Assembly (NCBI RefSeq): GCF_900111125.1
Contig: NZ_FOGE01000009.1
Coordinates: forward strand, 62,001 to 126,000
Reading direction: 5' to 3'
Length of the DNA stretch: 64,000 bases
Origin: Sphingobium sp. YR768
Lineage (GTDB): Bacteria; Pseudomonadota; Alphaproteobacteria; Sphingomonadales; Sphingomonadaceae
The notes under the pieces were generated by a model that saw nothing but the letters and a program-made list of their open reading frames with translations, was not told the DNA's origin and made no database searches. Below are positions 15,544 to 24,203 of the stretch, piece after piece. A program made the position numbers and the translations under genes. Positions within the stretch are counted from its first letter, which is position 1. Every line of letters begins with the position of its first letter.

Positions 15544-17766
15544 ATGCTTTCAACCAAGACGAGATTGCGCGCGCTGCTGATGGCCGGCACCGGCGCGGCC
15601 TGTGCGCTGGCCATGCCGGCGCTGGCGCAGGAGAATGCCGCCCCGGCCGGTGGCATCGCCGACATCATCGTGACCGCCCAGAAGCGCGCCGAAAACCAAC
15701 AGAATGTGCCGATCGCCGTGACCGCCGTGTCGGCCGCCACGCTGGAGAGGGTCGGCATTGCCGATACATCGGACCTGAAAAATGTCGCGCCGAGCCTGAA
15801 TTTCAGCACGGCGGTCGGCGGCTTTGGCCTGCCGCGCATCCGCGGCGTCGGATCGACCGGCACAGGCCCCGGCGTCGAGAATCCGGTCGCCACCTATATT
15901 GACGGCGTCTATGTCAGCTCGCCGATCGGGGCGCTCACCAATCTGAACGATATCGAGCAGGTGGCGGTGCTGAAAGGGCCGCAGGGCACGCTGTTCGGTC
16001 GCAACGCCACGGGCGGCCTGATCCAGATCACGACCAAGAAGCCGAGCGAGACGCCGACCGCCAATGTCCGTTTCGGCTATGGCAATTATGATATGGTGAC
16101 GGCGTCGGCCTATCTCAGCGGCGGGCTGACCGACGGGCTGTCGGCCAGCATCGCCGCCAAATATGAGAATAGAGACAAGGGTTTCGGCGTCAACGTCTAT
16201 ACCGGCAACGACATCATGACCCAGCGCAGCTTCAGCACGCGCGGGAAATTGCTGTGGGAGGGGGACGCCACCACGGTCCAGATGTCGGGCGACTATTCGA
16301 CGGTCGAGGGCGTCAATCCCGCCTTCCGCCCGATCAGCAAGAATGTGCGCGGCCTTTATGCCGGTGGCGGGCGACGCGACATCGATTCCGATTTCGATCC
16401 TTGGATGGATTCGAAACAATATGGCGGCAGTCTGGACATCACCCATGACTTTGGCGGCTTTTCCGCCAAGAGCCTGAGCGCCTATCGCAAGATGCGCCTC
16501 TATGTGAAGTTCGACCCCGATGGCACGACCGAAAGCGACTGGGTCGGCGTGCCGGGCGCCAACAGCCCGCCGCTGGGCTTCGCTCATGGCTTCCAGATCG
16601 AAAATACCCAGATCGACGAACAGTTCACCCAGGAACTGCAATTGCTGTCCGACGATGACGGGACGCTGAGCTGGGTGCTGGGCGGCTTCTATATGTGGAG
16701 CAAGGGCCGCTTCAATCCGGGGCGCAGCCGCACTGCCTTCCTCAACCAGTTCGGCCGCTATACCGATGTGACCGCGACGCAGACGCTCAACAGCCTCGCC
16801 GCCTTCGCGCAGGGCACCTATCATCTGGGCGAGGCGACCAACCTGACCGCCGGCATCCGCTACACCCACGACAAGCGCGAGGCGGAGGGCATCCGCATCA
16901 CCTATGCCGCCGATGGCACGCCGCTGGCCGTGCAGACTGCGCCGCAGGGCGTGGTGGAAAGCTATGAAGATACTTTCCCCAAAATGACCTGGCGGCTGTC
17001 GCTCGATCACCGTTTTTCGCCGCAGGTCATGGCCTATGCCAGCTATAATCGCGGTTTCCGCAGCGCGGCCTATGTCGTCGGCAATTTCGGCCTGGCCACG
17101 TCGATCACCAACAAGGTGCTGAAGCCCGAAGTGGTCGACGCCTATGAAGTGGGCCTGAAGACCGACCTGCTGGACCGCCGCCTGCGCTTCAACGTCGCCG
17201 GCTATTATTATGACCAGAAGAATGTGCAGGTGATGCAGATTCAGAATGGCATCCAGACGGTCTATAATGCCGACGGGGCAAAGATTTACGGCGTGGACGC
17301 GGACTTCATCCTCCAGCCCTTCGCGCATTTCAGCATCACCGGCGGCGTCAACTGGACCCATGCGCGCTACAAGAATTTCACCAATGCGCAGGTGACGACA
17401 CCCAATCCGGCAGGCGGCAACATTCTGACCACCGGCGACGCCAGCGGCAAACGCTTGCAGAATGTGCCGGACTGGACGCTGTCGCTGGGCGCCTCCTACG
17501 AGATCGGGCCGGTGACGATCACGGGCAATTATTATCATAATGACGGCTGGGCCGCCGACCCCGACAATCGCGTGCGGCAATCGGCCTATGATCTGGTCGA
17601 CGCATCGATCAACTGGCAGGTCGGCGGGGGCGCCAGCCTCTCCGTCTGGGGCAAGAACCTGACCAATGCCTTCTATTTCCAGCAACTCGGCGCCAGCAAT
17701 TTCGCCGACAACGGTGTCCAGGCGTCGCCGCGAACCTATGGCGTGACCCTCGGTTTCGATTTCTGA
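15544..17766 (+). CDS. TonB-dependent outer-membrane receptor
   Basis: 740 residues from ATG 15544, preceded by a strong AGGAGG at 15531; the open frame extends far upstream, but nothing there looks coded and the signal peptide (LRALLMAGTGAACALAMPALA) starts here. After it comes the plug domain with the typical sphingomonad start IIVTAQKRAENQQNVPIA and the motif VLKGPQGTLFGRNATGG near residue 140. The barrel ends in TLGFDF with a terminal Phe. Family knowledge: such receptors import bulky ligands such as aromatics, glycosides or siderophores using TonB energy. Placed divergently from the Rieske oxygenase, it probably takes up the aromatic substrate of the cluster. Confidence 0.92.
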   Translation: MLSTKTRLRALLMAGTGAACALAMPALAQENAAPAGGIADIIVTAQKRAENQQNVPIAVTAVSAATLERVGIADTSDLKNVAPSLNFSTAVGGFGLPRIRGVGSTGTGPGVENPVATYIDGVYVSSPIGALTNLNDIEQVAVLKGPQGTLFGRNATGGLIQITTKKPSETPTANVRFGYGNYDMVTASAYLSGGLTDGLSASIAAKYENRDKGFGVNVYTGNDIMTQRSFSTRGKLLWEGDATTVQMSGDYSTVEGVNPAFRPISKNVRGLYAGGGRRDIDSDFDPWMDSKQYGGSLDITHDFGGFSAKSLSAYRKMRLYVKFDPDGTTESDWVGVPGANSPPLGFAHGFQIENTQIDEQFTQELQLLSDDDGTLSWVLGGFYMWSKGRFNPGRSRTAFLNQFGRYTDVTATQTLNSLAAFAQGTYHLGEATNLTAGIRYTHDKREAEGIRITYAADGTPLAVQTAPQGVVESYEDTFPKMTWRLSLDHRFSPQVMAYASYNRGFRSAAYVVGNFGLATSITNKVLKPEVVDAYEVGLKTDLLDRRLRFNVAGYYYDQKNVQVMQIQNGIQTVYNADGAKIYGVDADFILQPFAHFSITGGVNWTHARYKNFTNAQVTTPNPAGGNILTTGDASGKRLQNVPDWTLSLGASYEIGPVTITGNYYHNDGWAADPDNRVRQSAYDLVDASINWQVGGGASLSVWGKNLTNAFYFQQLGASNFADNGVQASPRTYGVTLGFDF

Positions 17767-17797
17767 ACCGAGCCGGGTTTCTGGGAATAAGGGGGAG

Positions 17798-17833
17798 CGC
17801 GCCATTTGCCTGGCCGGGCGGATGGCGCGTTTT
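17798..17833 (+). terminator. Rho-independent terminator after the TonB receptor gene
   Basis: CGCGCCAT (17798-17805) pairs perfectly with ATGGCGCG (17822-17829), followed by TTTT at 17830-17833. It lies 32 nt after the receptor stop and directly before the ribosome-binding site of the next gene, so some read-through must feed that gene or it has its own promoter. Confidence 0.72.
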
Positions 17834-17855
17834 CCTGTCGATCAAGGAGAGCTAT

Positions 17856-18833
17856 ATGAGACTGGATCGCCGCATGATGATGGGCCTGATCGGCGCAGGC
17901 GCGCTGATGCCGACGCGGCTGATGGCGCAGGCGGCGAAGGGCGCGACCGTCACCCTGCTCGGCACGGCGGGCGGGCCGCCCGCCCATGCCGGCCGGTCGC
18001 AACCCGCCAGCCTGTTGCAGGTGGGCGGCAAGACCTATCTGATCGACGCGGGCGAGAATGTGGGCCAGCAACTGGCGCGCGCGGGCGTGCTCGCGTCGAA
18101 GGTGGATGCCACGCTGCTGACGCATCTCCACTGGGATCATACGCTGGGCCTCGACTATCTGATGGCGACCGGATGGATGCGCGGGCGACGCCAGCCCATG
18201 CCGGTCTGGGGACCGCCGGGCACGCGCATGCTGGTCGAGCGCACGGTCGCAGCGATCGGGGTCGGAGAGGATATTTTCCGCGCGCAGGCGCAGGAGCGGC
18301 CGCCGATCGCCAGCCTCTACCCCGCGCGGGAGGTGGATGTGAGCGCGCCGCAACTGCTGTTCGATGACGGCACGGTGAAGCTGAGCGCCGTCGCCAACAC
18401 GCATTTCGCGGAGATCCGCAGCGCGCCGCATGCCTATGGCGTGGACAAGGCCTATAGCTATCGGTTCGACACGGCGGCAGGGGCTGTGGTGTTCACCGGC
18501 GATACCGGGCCGTCCGAGGCGCTGGCGGGTTTCGCCAAGGGCGCGACGCTGATGGTGTCGGAGATTGTCGACCTGCCCAGCATGAAGGCGGCGCTGATTG
18601 CGGCGGGCAGCAAGGGGCAGGAGCTGGACTTGCTGATGCAGCATATGGCGCATCAGCATCTGACCGCCGACGCGCTGGGACGGATGGCGGCGCAGACCGG
18701 GGTGAAGAAGCTGGCGCTCAGCCATTATGTGATCGGGCGGGATTTCGATCCGGCGGGCTTCGTCGCGCCGCTGCGGAAATATTTTGGCGGCGAGATTATC
18801 GTCGGGCAGGATTTGATGGCGATCAGAATATAG
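17856..18833 (+). CDS. Metallo-beta-lactamase-fold hydrolase, exported
   Basis: 325 residues from ATG 17856 with AAGGAG at 17844. The N-terminus (MRLDRRMMMGLIGAGALM) is a Tat-like signal with RR. The metal-binding signature THLHWDHTLG (HxHxDH) is clear, with further ligand candidates in VANTHFAE and FTGDTGP and a distal His in LALSHY. The pattern without a GRHH-type beta-lactamase insert is closest to RNase Z/arylsulfatase-like members. It lies downstream of the TonB receptor in the same direction. Likely a periplasmic hydrolase of an ester, lactone or sulfate in the imported substrate; the exact reaction cannot be assigned. Confidence 0.85.
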   Translation: MRLDRRMMMGLIGAGALMPTRLMAQAAKGATVTLLGTAGGPPAHAGRSQPASLLQVGGKTYLIDAGENVGQQLARAGVLASKVDATLLTHLHWDHTLGLDYLMATGWMRGRRQPMPVWGPPGTRMLVERTVAAIGVGEDIFRAQAQERPPIASLYPAREVDVSAPQLLFDDGTVKLSAVANTHFAEIRSAPHAYGVDKAYSYRFDTAAGAVVFTGDTGPSEALAGFAKGATLMVSEIVDLPSMKAALIAAGSKGQELDLLMQHMAHQHLTADALGRMAAQTGVKKLALSHYVIGRDFDPAGFVAPLRKYFGGEIIVGQDLMAIRI

Positions 18834-18836
18834 TTT

Positions 18837-18911
18837 CCGTTCGCTTCGAGCGAAGTCGAGAAGCGGATAGGACTGCGCTTCTCGTTTCTCGACTTCGCTC
18901 GAAACGAACGG
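18837..18911. repeat. Palindromic intergenic repeat, family A
   Basis: Left arm 18837-18865 begins CCGTTCGCTTCGAGCGAAGT. The right arm 18876-18911 is its near-perfect reverse complement. It fills the gap between two convergent genes (stops at 18833 and 18918) and can act as a bidirectional terminator. The TCGAGCGAAGTCGAGAA core is a sequence type I know as frequent in sphingomonad genomes. Only one copy is in this window. Confidence 0.85.
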
Positions 18912-18917
18912 AGATTT

Positions 18918-19757
18918 TCAAGTCGCCCGCGCCGCCTGTACCGTGTTGCGCAGCAGGCAGGCGATGGTCATCGGCCCTACCCCGCCGGGCACCGGGGTCA
19001 GCGCGGCGGCATGGGCCATTTCGTCCGCCGCCGCATCGCCGACGATCCGGCCGTCTGCATCGCGGTTGATGCCGACATCGATCAGCACTGCGCCCGGCTT
19101 CACCCAGTCGCCCCGCACCAGCCGGGGGCTGCCCGCCGCGACGACGACGATGTCGGCGCTGCGCACGATATCGGGCAGGCCGCGCGTGTGGATATGGGTG
19201 ACGGTGACGGTACATTCCCGCTCCAGCAGCAACAGCGCCACCGGCTTGCCGACGATGTTGGACTTGCCGATCACGACGGCCTTGAGGCCGCGAAAATCAT
19301 CGATCACCCGCTCCAGCAGCAGCATGCAGCCAAGCGGCGTGCAAGGGATTAGACCACCCGTGCCGGTGGACAGCCGCCCGACATTGACCGGATGAAAGCC
19401 GTCCACATCCTTTTCCGGCGCGATCGCGCCCAGCACCTTGTCGCTGGCGATCTGCGGCGGCAGGGGGAGTTGCACCAATATGCCGTGCGTGGCGGGATCG
19501 GCGTTCAGCCGGTCGATCAGCGCGAGCAGGTCGGCCTCGCTGGTTGCGGCGTCCAGCCGATGTTCGACCGAGCGGATGCCGACCCGCGCCGCCGCCTGCT
19601 GCTTGCGGCGGACATAGATGGTGCTGGCCGGATCATTGCCCACTAAAATGACAGCGAGTGAGACAGCTATGCCGTCTTGCGCCAGCGTGGCCACGCCCGC
19701 GCGCGTTTCCGCCTCCAGTTCGCGGGCGATCTCGTCGCCCCGCACGATGCGCGCCAT
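18918..19757 (-). CDS. folD: Bifunctional methylene-THF dehydrogenase / methenyl-THF cyclohydrolase
   Basis: 279 residues, the normal FolD length. Diagnostic segments are [14 protein letters not shown] (with the catalytic Lys of the YxxxK motif), the substrate loop [10 protein letters not shown], the signature [12 protein letters not shown], and the NADP site [13 protein letters not shown]. The end [15 protein letters not shown] is also typical. It converts 5,10-methylene-THF to 10-formyl-THF in the cytoplasm. It lies 2 nt after purU, itself near a metF-like gene and divergent from a THF-dependent O-demethylase. This copy therefore probably serves methyl-group oxidation from methoxylated aromatics and not only housekeeping folate metabolism. 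Confidence 0.97.
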   Translation of the reverse strand: MARIVRGDEIARELEAETRAGVATLAQDGIAVSLAVILVGNDPASTIYVRRKQQAAARVGIRSVEHRLDAATSEADLLALIDRLNADPATHGILVQLPLPPQIASDKVLGAIAPEKDVDGFHPVNVGRLSTGTGGLIPCTPLGCMLLLERVIDDFRGLKAVVIGKSNIVGKPVALLLLERECTVTVTHIHTRGLPDIVRSADIVVVAAGSPRLVRGDWVKPGAVLIDVGINRDADGRIVGDAAADEMAHAAALTPVPGGVGPMTIACLLRNTVQAARAT

Positions 19758-19759
19758 GC

Positions 19760-20611
19760 TCAGTTCCCGAACACGACCGTCTTGGCGCCGTTGGGCAGCA
19801 CCCGATGGGCGATGTGCCAGCCGACCGCCCGGCCCAGCACCCGGCTTTCGATCTCGCGCCCCTTGGCGACCAGCACGTCGGGCGAATCCTCATGGCTGAC
19901 CGGTTCGACCGCCTGATGGATGATCGGCCCTTCGTCGAGGTCGGCGGTGACATAATGGGCGGTCGCGCCGATCATCTTCACGCCCCGGGCATGCGCCTGA
20001 TGATAGGGTTTGGCGCCCTTGAAGCTGGGCAGAAAGCTGTGATGGATATTGATGCAGCGGCCCGACAGGAAGGCGGCCAGATCATCGCTCAATATCTGCA
20101 TATAGCGGGCCAGGATCACCAGTTCCGCGCCGGTCTGATCGACCAGCGCCTTGATCTGCGCCTCCTGCTGCGGCTTTATATCCTTCGTGATCGGCAGGTG
20201 ATGAAAGGGGATGTCCCCGATCTGGCTGACCGTCAGCGCATCCGCCGGATGGTTGCCGGCGATGGCGACGATGTCCATCGGCAGCTCGCCGATCCGCTGC
20301 TTGTAGAGCAGATAGCCCAGACAATGATCGAATTTCGACACCAGAATGAGGACGCGCATCCTTTGGTCGGCCGGCACCAGTTTCCAGTCCATGCCATGGT
20401 CGCCCGCCAGCAGAGCGATTGCATCGCGCAAACTGTCCACATCCTTGTCGCTTTCGAACATGATGCGCAGGAAGAAGCGGCCCGTCTCGCGATCGTCGAA
20501 CTGGCGGGATTCGAGGATATTGCCGCCCTGCGCGAAAATCGCGCCGCTCACATGATGGACGATGCCCGGCCGGTCGGGGCAGCTGAGGACGAGCGTATAG
20601 GTCTGGGGCAT
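19760..20611 (-). CDS. purU: Formyltetrahydrofolate deformylase
   Basis: 283 residues. The N-terminal ACT domain starts [20 protein letters not shown]. The formyltransferase-like catalytic part has [17 protein letters not shown] and [18 protein letters not shown], with the catalytic Asp in the last motif. It hydrolyses 10-formyl-THF to THF and formate. Two nucleotides separate it from folD, and 27 nt from the metF-like gene upstream, forming a metF-purU-folD operon. In this arrangement PurU is the final step that releases the methyl carbon as formate and regenerates THF for the demethylase. Confidence 0.97.
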   Translation of the reverse strand: MPQTYTLVLSCPDRPGIVHHVSGAIFAQGGNILESRQFDDRETGRFFLRIMFESDKDVDSLRDAIALLAGDHGMDWKLVPADQRMRVLILVSKFDHCLGYLLYKQRIGELPMDIVAIAGNHPADALTVSQIGDIPFHHLPITKDIKPQQEAQIKALVDQTGAELVILARYMQILSDDLAAFLSGRCINIHHSFLPSFKGAKPYHQAHARGVKMIGATAHYVTADLDEGPIIHQAVEPVSHEDSPDVLVAKGREIESRVLGRAVGWHIAHRVLPNGAKTVVFGN

Positions 20612-20638
20612 GTGTCTCTCCTGATATTATGATGGGGG

Positions 20639-21490
20639 TCAGGCGGCGCGGCAGCCGCGCGGCGCGGCGCCCGCCTGCACCAGCCAGTCGGCGGTCTGGG
20701 CGAAGCCGCCGAAGGGGAAGATGTGCAGATGCACCTGCCCCGTCCGTGTCGGTTCCAGCCCCGCCTGCAAATCCGCGACGAAGCGATCCGGCCCGGCATT
20801 GCCGAACAGGCGGCCGAGCGACAGGCCATATTTGGCGACCGCGCCCGCCGACGCCGTGACGCCACAGCGCGTGGCATAGCGCAGCAGGGTGCGCACGCCG
20901 GTCGGCCCCGGAATGCCGATACGCACTGGCTGGCCGATGCCGCGCGCCCGCACCTGCCGCAGCCAGTCCAGCACCCGCTGCGCGTCGAAGGAAAATTGGG
21001 TGACGATCTGGCTGTCCAGCCCGCGCGCGGTCAGGGCGGCGACCTTGTCCTGCATCGCCTGCCAGATCACATCTTCCGCCACATCGGGATGACCGTCGGG
21101 ATGGCCGGCGATGCCGACGCTTGTGACGCCATGTCGTTCGATCAGGCCGGTGGCGATGACCGACAGGCTGTCCGCGAACGGCCCGATCGGTCGGGCTAGG
21201 TCGCCTGCGATCAGGAAGATCGTGTCGACCTGCGCCTTCTCCCGCAGCGCGCCAAGGAGCGTGTCGAGCGCCGCCTCGCTTGGCAGGCGCCGGGCCGAGA
21301 TATGTGGCACCGGCACAAGGCCGGCGGCGCGGATCATGGCGCAGGCGTCGATCCGGGCGGCGTCGCTCTCTTCGGGCAGATAGGGAACATAGACCTGCGC
21401 CGGGCAAGGCAGATCGTCGGCGATGACGATGGTGGCGGCGTCCTTCGCCGTGGCTTCGATACTATAGTTGCTAAGAATGTCGCTGAACAT
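20639..21490 (-). CDS. metF: Methylenetetrahydrofolate reductase-like protein
   Basis: 283 residues from ATG 21490; upstream in-frame codons are arginine-rich without family character. The PF02219 TIM-barrel pattern is seen: EATAKDAATI near the N-terminus, TIFLIAGDLARPIGPF (the flavin-site region GD), IAGHPDGHPD, and VTQFSFDAQRVLDWL, which matches the conserved ITQ-FFD segment. It lacks some canonical MetF residues (for example the usual PPR near the N-terminus is absent), so it belongs to a divergent branch. Expected role: oxidising 5-methyl-THF, made by the O-demethylase, to 5,10-methylene-THF, the reverse of the biosynthetic direction. The symbol is by similarity. Confidence 0.85.
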   Translation of the reverse strand: MFSDILSNYSIEATAKDAATIVIADDLPCPAQVYVPYLPEESDAARIDACAMIRAAGLVPVPHISARRLPSEAALDTLLGALREKAQVDTIFLIAGDLARPIGPFADSLSVIATGLIERHGVTSVGIAGHPDGHPDVAEDVIWQAMQDKVAALTARGLDSQIVTQFSFDAQRVLDWLRQVRARGIGQPVRIGIPGPTGVRTLLRYATRCGVTASAGAVAKYGLSLGRLFGNAGPDRFVADLQAGLEPTRTGQVHLHIFPFGGFAQTADWLVQAGAAPRGCRAA

Positions 21491-21742
21491 CGGCGTGACC
21501 TGTCGCTGTGTCGGGATGGTCGCGACATGCCATCGGCGTCGGCGCGGCAGTAGCGCGCGAACCCGCAACAATCTGGTGCGGAAGAGGCGCATCCCTCGAT
21601 TTTGCCGGCATTTTGCGCCGTCCGCGCGCTGTTGCGGAAGACGCGACAGTGTGGCGCGGATCGGGGCGTATCTGGGGACAGTCGAGCCTTGCTAAGCCCC
21701 ATGACGGGCCGCGAGAACGCGGCAGGAGGATCGAGGAAAGGA
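21491..21742. promoter_or_regulatory. Divergent promoter region, metF-purU-folD / O-demethylase
   Basis: The 252-nt gap contains TGGTGCGGAAGAGGC at 21574-21588, matching the sites at 15331 and 25731. Near the right end AGGAGG (about 21725) and AGGAAAGGA (21733-21741) precede the demethylase gene. I looked for a folate or SAM riboswitch and saw no convincing core. Operator role is inferred. Confidence 0.5.
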
Positions 21743-23077
21743 ATGAACATGACGCCCAAAAGCCTGCAACAGGCGATCGATGACGCCGGATCGCCGCTGG
21801 GCGTGGTCTGGAAACCCAATGCCAAGAGCTGGGAAGTGCCGGTGATCCAGCCCGAATATATCGGCTGGCGCGCCGAACAGGCCGCCTGGCGCGACAATGT
21901 GGCGCTGAGCGACCTGTCGCATCATATGTGGGACTTGTGGATCGAAGGGCCGGACGCGCTGCGCCTGCTGAAGGATTATAGCGCCAATAATTACGAGAAT
22001 TTCGTCGTCGGCCAGGCCAAGCAGTTCGTGCCGGTCACGGCGAAGGGCGACATCGTCACCGACGGCATATTGATGCGCGACGCGGAGGAGCGGTTCAACC
22101 TGTCGGGCGTGCCCGCTTCGCAAAGCTGGATCCGCTATCATGGCGAGAAGGGCAGCTATGATGTGGAGATGCGGGTCGACCCGGATTCCGGCCTGCGCAA
22201 GGCGGGCGAACCGATCCTGTTCCGCTATCAGATTCAGGGGCCGAACGCCCTGCCGCTGGCCGAAGCCCTGTTCGGCGGACCGCTGCCCAAGACGAAATTC
22301 TTCCATTCGACCCCGGTGTCGCTGGGCGGCCGCAATTTCCGCGCCTTCCGCCATGGCATGGCGGGGATGCCGGGTTATGAATTTATCGGCGACTGGGCCG
22401 ACGCCGCCTATGTGAAGGAGGCGATCCTGAAGGCGGGCGAGGAATTCGGCCTGGTCCATGTCGGCGGCAAGGCCTATTACACCAACGGCATCGAAAGCGG
22501 CTGGATCCCCACCCCCACGCCCGGCATCTTCAGCGATCCCGACCTGCGCGGCTATCGCGAATGGCTGAGCCTCTTTTCCTATGAGGGGCAGAAGCCGCTG
22601 CACGGCAGCTTCTATTCGGACAATATCGAGGATTATTATGTCTCCCCGTTCGAGCTGGGCTATGGCAAGTCGATCGCCTTCAACCATGATTATCTGGGTC
22701 GCGAGGCGCTGGAGCGGGCGAAGGATGATTATCGCCGCCGCCGCGTGACGCTGATCTTCGACAAGGACGATATGGACCGGGTGTTCGGCCAGCCGGACTA
22801 TCTCAACAGCTATGGCCGTTATCGGATCGAGGCGGGCGGCAAAATGGTGGGCATGTCGTTCCAGACCGGGCTGATCGGGCCGCTGAACACGATATTGTCG
22901 CTGGCGCTGGTCGATCAGGACCATGCGGCGCCCGGCACGCAGGTCGAATTCGTCTGGGGCGAGCATCCCGGCCCCGGCCATGATCCGGCGGGCGATTTCG
23001 GCTTCCAGCGCCTGCGCGCCACGGTCGCGCCGTCGCCCTATAATGATCATGCGCGGACGGATTATCGGAAAGATTGA
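21743..23077 (+). CDS. Tetrahydrofolate-dependent aromatic O-demethylase (LigM/DesA-like, GcvT family)
   Basis: 444 residues from ATG 21743; ATG 21749 is an alternative with better ribosome-binding-site spacing. From memory the protein follows vanillate/3-O-methylgallate demethylase LigM and syringate demethylase DesA of Sphingobium across its length: VALSDLSHHMWDLWIEG, AKQFVPVTAKGDIVTDGI, FRAFRHGMAGMPGYE, NGIESGWIPTPTPGIF, DNIEDYYVSPFELGYG. It is an aminomethyltransferase (GcvT)-type fold that transfers the methyl of an aromatic methoxy group to THF. The adjacent metF-like, purU and folD genes give a complete route from methyl to formate, strong context for this role. Which methoxyaromatic is used cannot be decided here. 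Confidence 0.92.
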   Translation: MNMTPKSLQQAIDDAGSPLGVVWKPNAKSWEVPVIQPEYIGWRAEQAAWRDNVALSDLSHHMWDLWIEGPDALRLLKDYSANNYENFVVGQAKQFVPVTAKGDIVTDGILMRDAEERFNLSGVPASQSWIRYHGEKGSYDVEMRVDPDSGLRKAGEPILFRYQIQGPNALPLAEALFGGPLPKTKFFHSTPVSLGGRNFRAFRHGMAGMPGYEFIGDWADAAYVKEAILKAGEEFGLVHVGGKAYYTNGIESGWIPTPTPGIFSDPDLRGYREWLSLFSYEGQKPLHGSFYSDNIEDYYVSPFELGYGKSIAFNHDYLGREALERAKDDYRRRRVTLIFDKDDMDRVFGQPDYLNSYGRYRIEAGGKMVGMSFQTGLIGPLNTILSLALVDQDHAAPGTQVEFVWGEHPGPGHDPAGDFGFQRLRATVAPSPYNDHARTDYRKD

Positions 23078-23084
23078 GGGCTGC

Positions 23085-23150
23085 GTGCTCCTGCGAAGGC
23101 AGGAGCCCAGTTCCGCCGTTTCAACTGGGCTCCTGCTTTCGTAGGAGCAC
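23085..23150. repeat. Palindromic intergenic repeat, family B, copy 1
   Basis: Left arm 23085-23112 (starting GTGCTCCTGCGAAGGCAGGA) pairs with right arm 23123-23150, with only two non-identical positions. It lies 7 nt after the demethylase stop. A decayed second copy is at 41397-41490. Confidence 0.85.
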
Positions 23151-23169
23151 GTTGTGAAGAAGCAAATAG

Positions 23170-23198
23170 CGCCCGGTTCATCACGAGCCGGGCGTTTT
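23170..23198 (+). terminator. Rho-independent terminator between convergent genes
   Basis: CGCCCGG (23170-23176) pairs with CCGGGCG (23188-23194), followed by TTTT. It stands between the stops of the O-demethylase gene and the LysR gene. The T-rich minus-strand flank (TTTGCTTC) suggests that it works in both directions. Confidence 0.75.
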
Positions 23199-23199
23199 G

Positions 23200-24135
23200 C
23201 TATGTGCGGGGCGTATCGTCCTGGATCGAAGCGAGGCTGCGCGAGGCGCCGCCGCGCGCCTTGAACCAGTCGGCGAGGAAGGAGATGAGCGCGCGGGTCT
23301 TGCGCGGCGCATCTCCACCCGGCGGAAAGGCGACGTAGAGCGGACGGCTGGCCAGCGGATAATCGGGCAGGACATGGACCAGAGCGCCCTGCGCCAGCGT
23401 CCCCTGAATGATCCCCTGTGGCAGCATGGCGATGCCGAGGCCACCCGCCGCTGCCTCCCGCAAGGCAAAGACGCTGTTGGAGGAGAAGCGCGGCGGCTGG
23501 GGCAGCGGCACGCGCTCGCCGTTTGCGAAGGTCCAGGACGTCTCGGTTGTCTTGGCGAGGCATTGATGCACGGCGAGATCGGCGATCTGCGCGGGTGCGC
23601 CATGCTGGGCGATATAGGCGGGAGAGGTCGCAAGGATATGATCGATCTGGCCGATTTTCTTCACCATGATCGAACTGTCGCGCAGCACATTGGGCTGGAT
23701 GCAGACGTCGAAGCCCATCGCCAGAAATTCATGCGGGTTGCTCGACGGTTCGGCGAAATGGATCTTCACGCCAACCTTGGGATTGAGCGCGCAAAATTCC
23801 GCCGTGGCGACCGATATGCCGAAGCTGCCGATCCAGATCGGGCAGAGGATCGAAATCTCCCCCTCCACCTCATTCTTGATCGCGGTGATTTCCTCCTCGC
23901 CATGGCGGATGTCGCCCAGCACGCGGCTGCACAGCTCATGATAGCGCAAACCCGCTTCGGTCGGCGTGACCGAGCGGGTGGTCCGGTTGAGCAGGCGGAT
24001 GCCGAGATAGGCCTCAAGGTCCGCGACATGGCGCGACACCAGGGTCCGGCTGATCCCCAGATCATCAGCGGCCGTGGTGAAATTGGCATATTTGACGACC
24101 TTCTGAAAGGTCATCATCGTCGCCAGGCGGTCCAT
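23200..24135 (-). CDS. LysR family transcriptional regulator
   Basis: 311 residues. The N-terminal winged helix-turn-helix is clear (FQKVVKYANFTTAADDLGIS, then RTLVSRHVADLE and LGIRLLNRTTRSVTPTEAG). It is followed by a coiled linker helix and a type-2 periplasmic-binding-like effector domain (residues about 90-300). It is the only transcription factor gene seen between 1 and 37 kb. It is convergent with the O-demethylase and followed by a DHA2 transporter gene 68 nt upstream. A natural candidate regulator of the surrounding aromatic genes through the TGGTGCGG-N4-GGC sites, but this link is inferred. The effector would be a pathway aromatic. Confidence 0.94.
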   Translation of the reverse strand: MDRLATMMTFQKVVKYANFTTAADDLGISRTLVSRHVADLEAYLGIRLLNRTTRSVTPTEAGLRYHELCSRVLGDIRHGEEEITAIKNEVEGEISILCPIWIGSFGISVATAEFCALNPKVGVKIHFAEPSSNPHEFLAMGFDVCIQPNVLRDSSIMVKKIGQIDHILATSPAYIAQHGAPAQIADLAVHQCLAKTTETSWTFANGERVPLPQPPRFSSNSVFALREAAAGGLGIAMLPQGIIQGTLAQGALVHVLPDYPLASRPLYVAFPPGGDAPRKTRALISFLADWFKARGGASRSLASIQDDTPRT

Positions 24136-24203
24136 CGCCCCTCCTATTCTCTCTTATATGGTGCGCCCTTTTATTCCCGGCGCACAGGGAACTGGCAAGA
24201 GGT

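Noticed and set aside
21491-21742. Possible SAM or folate riboswitch upstream of metF or the O-demethylase
   Set aside because: I could not fit the conserved core of any riboswitch class I know; the gap is better explained by promoter and operator sites.
23085-23150. CRISPR-like repeat
   Set aside because: A single palindrome with no regular spacers; the only relative is 18 kb away. No CRISPR array or cas gene is in the window.
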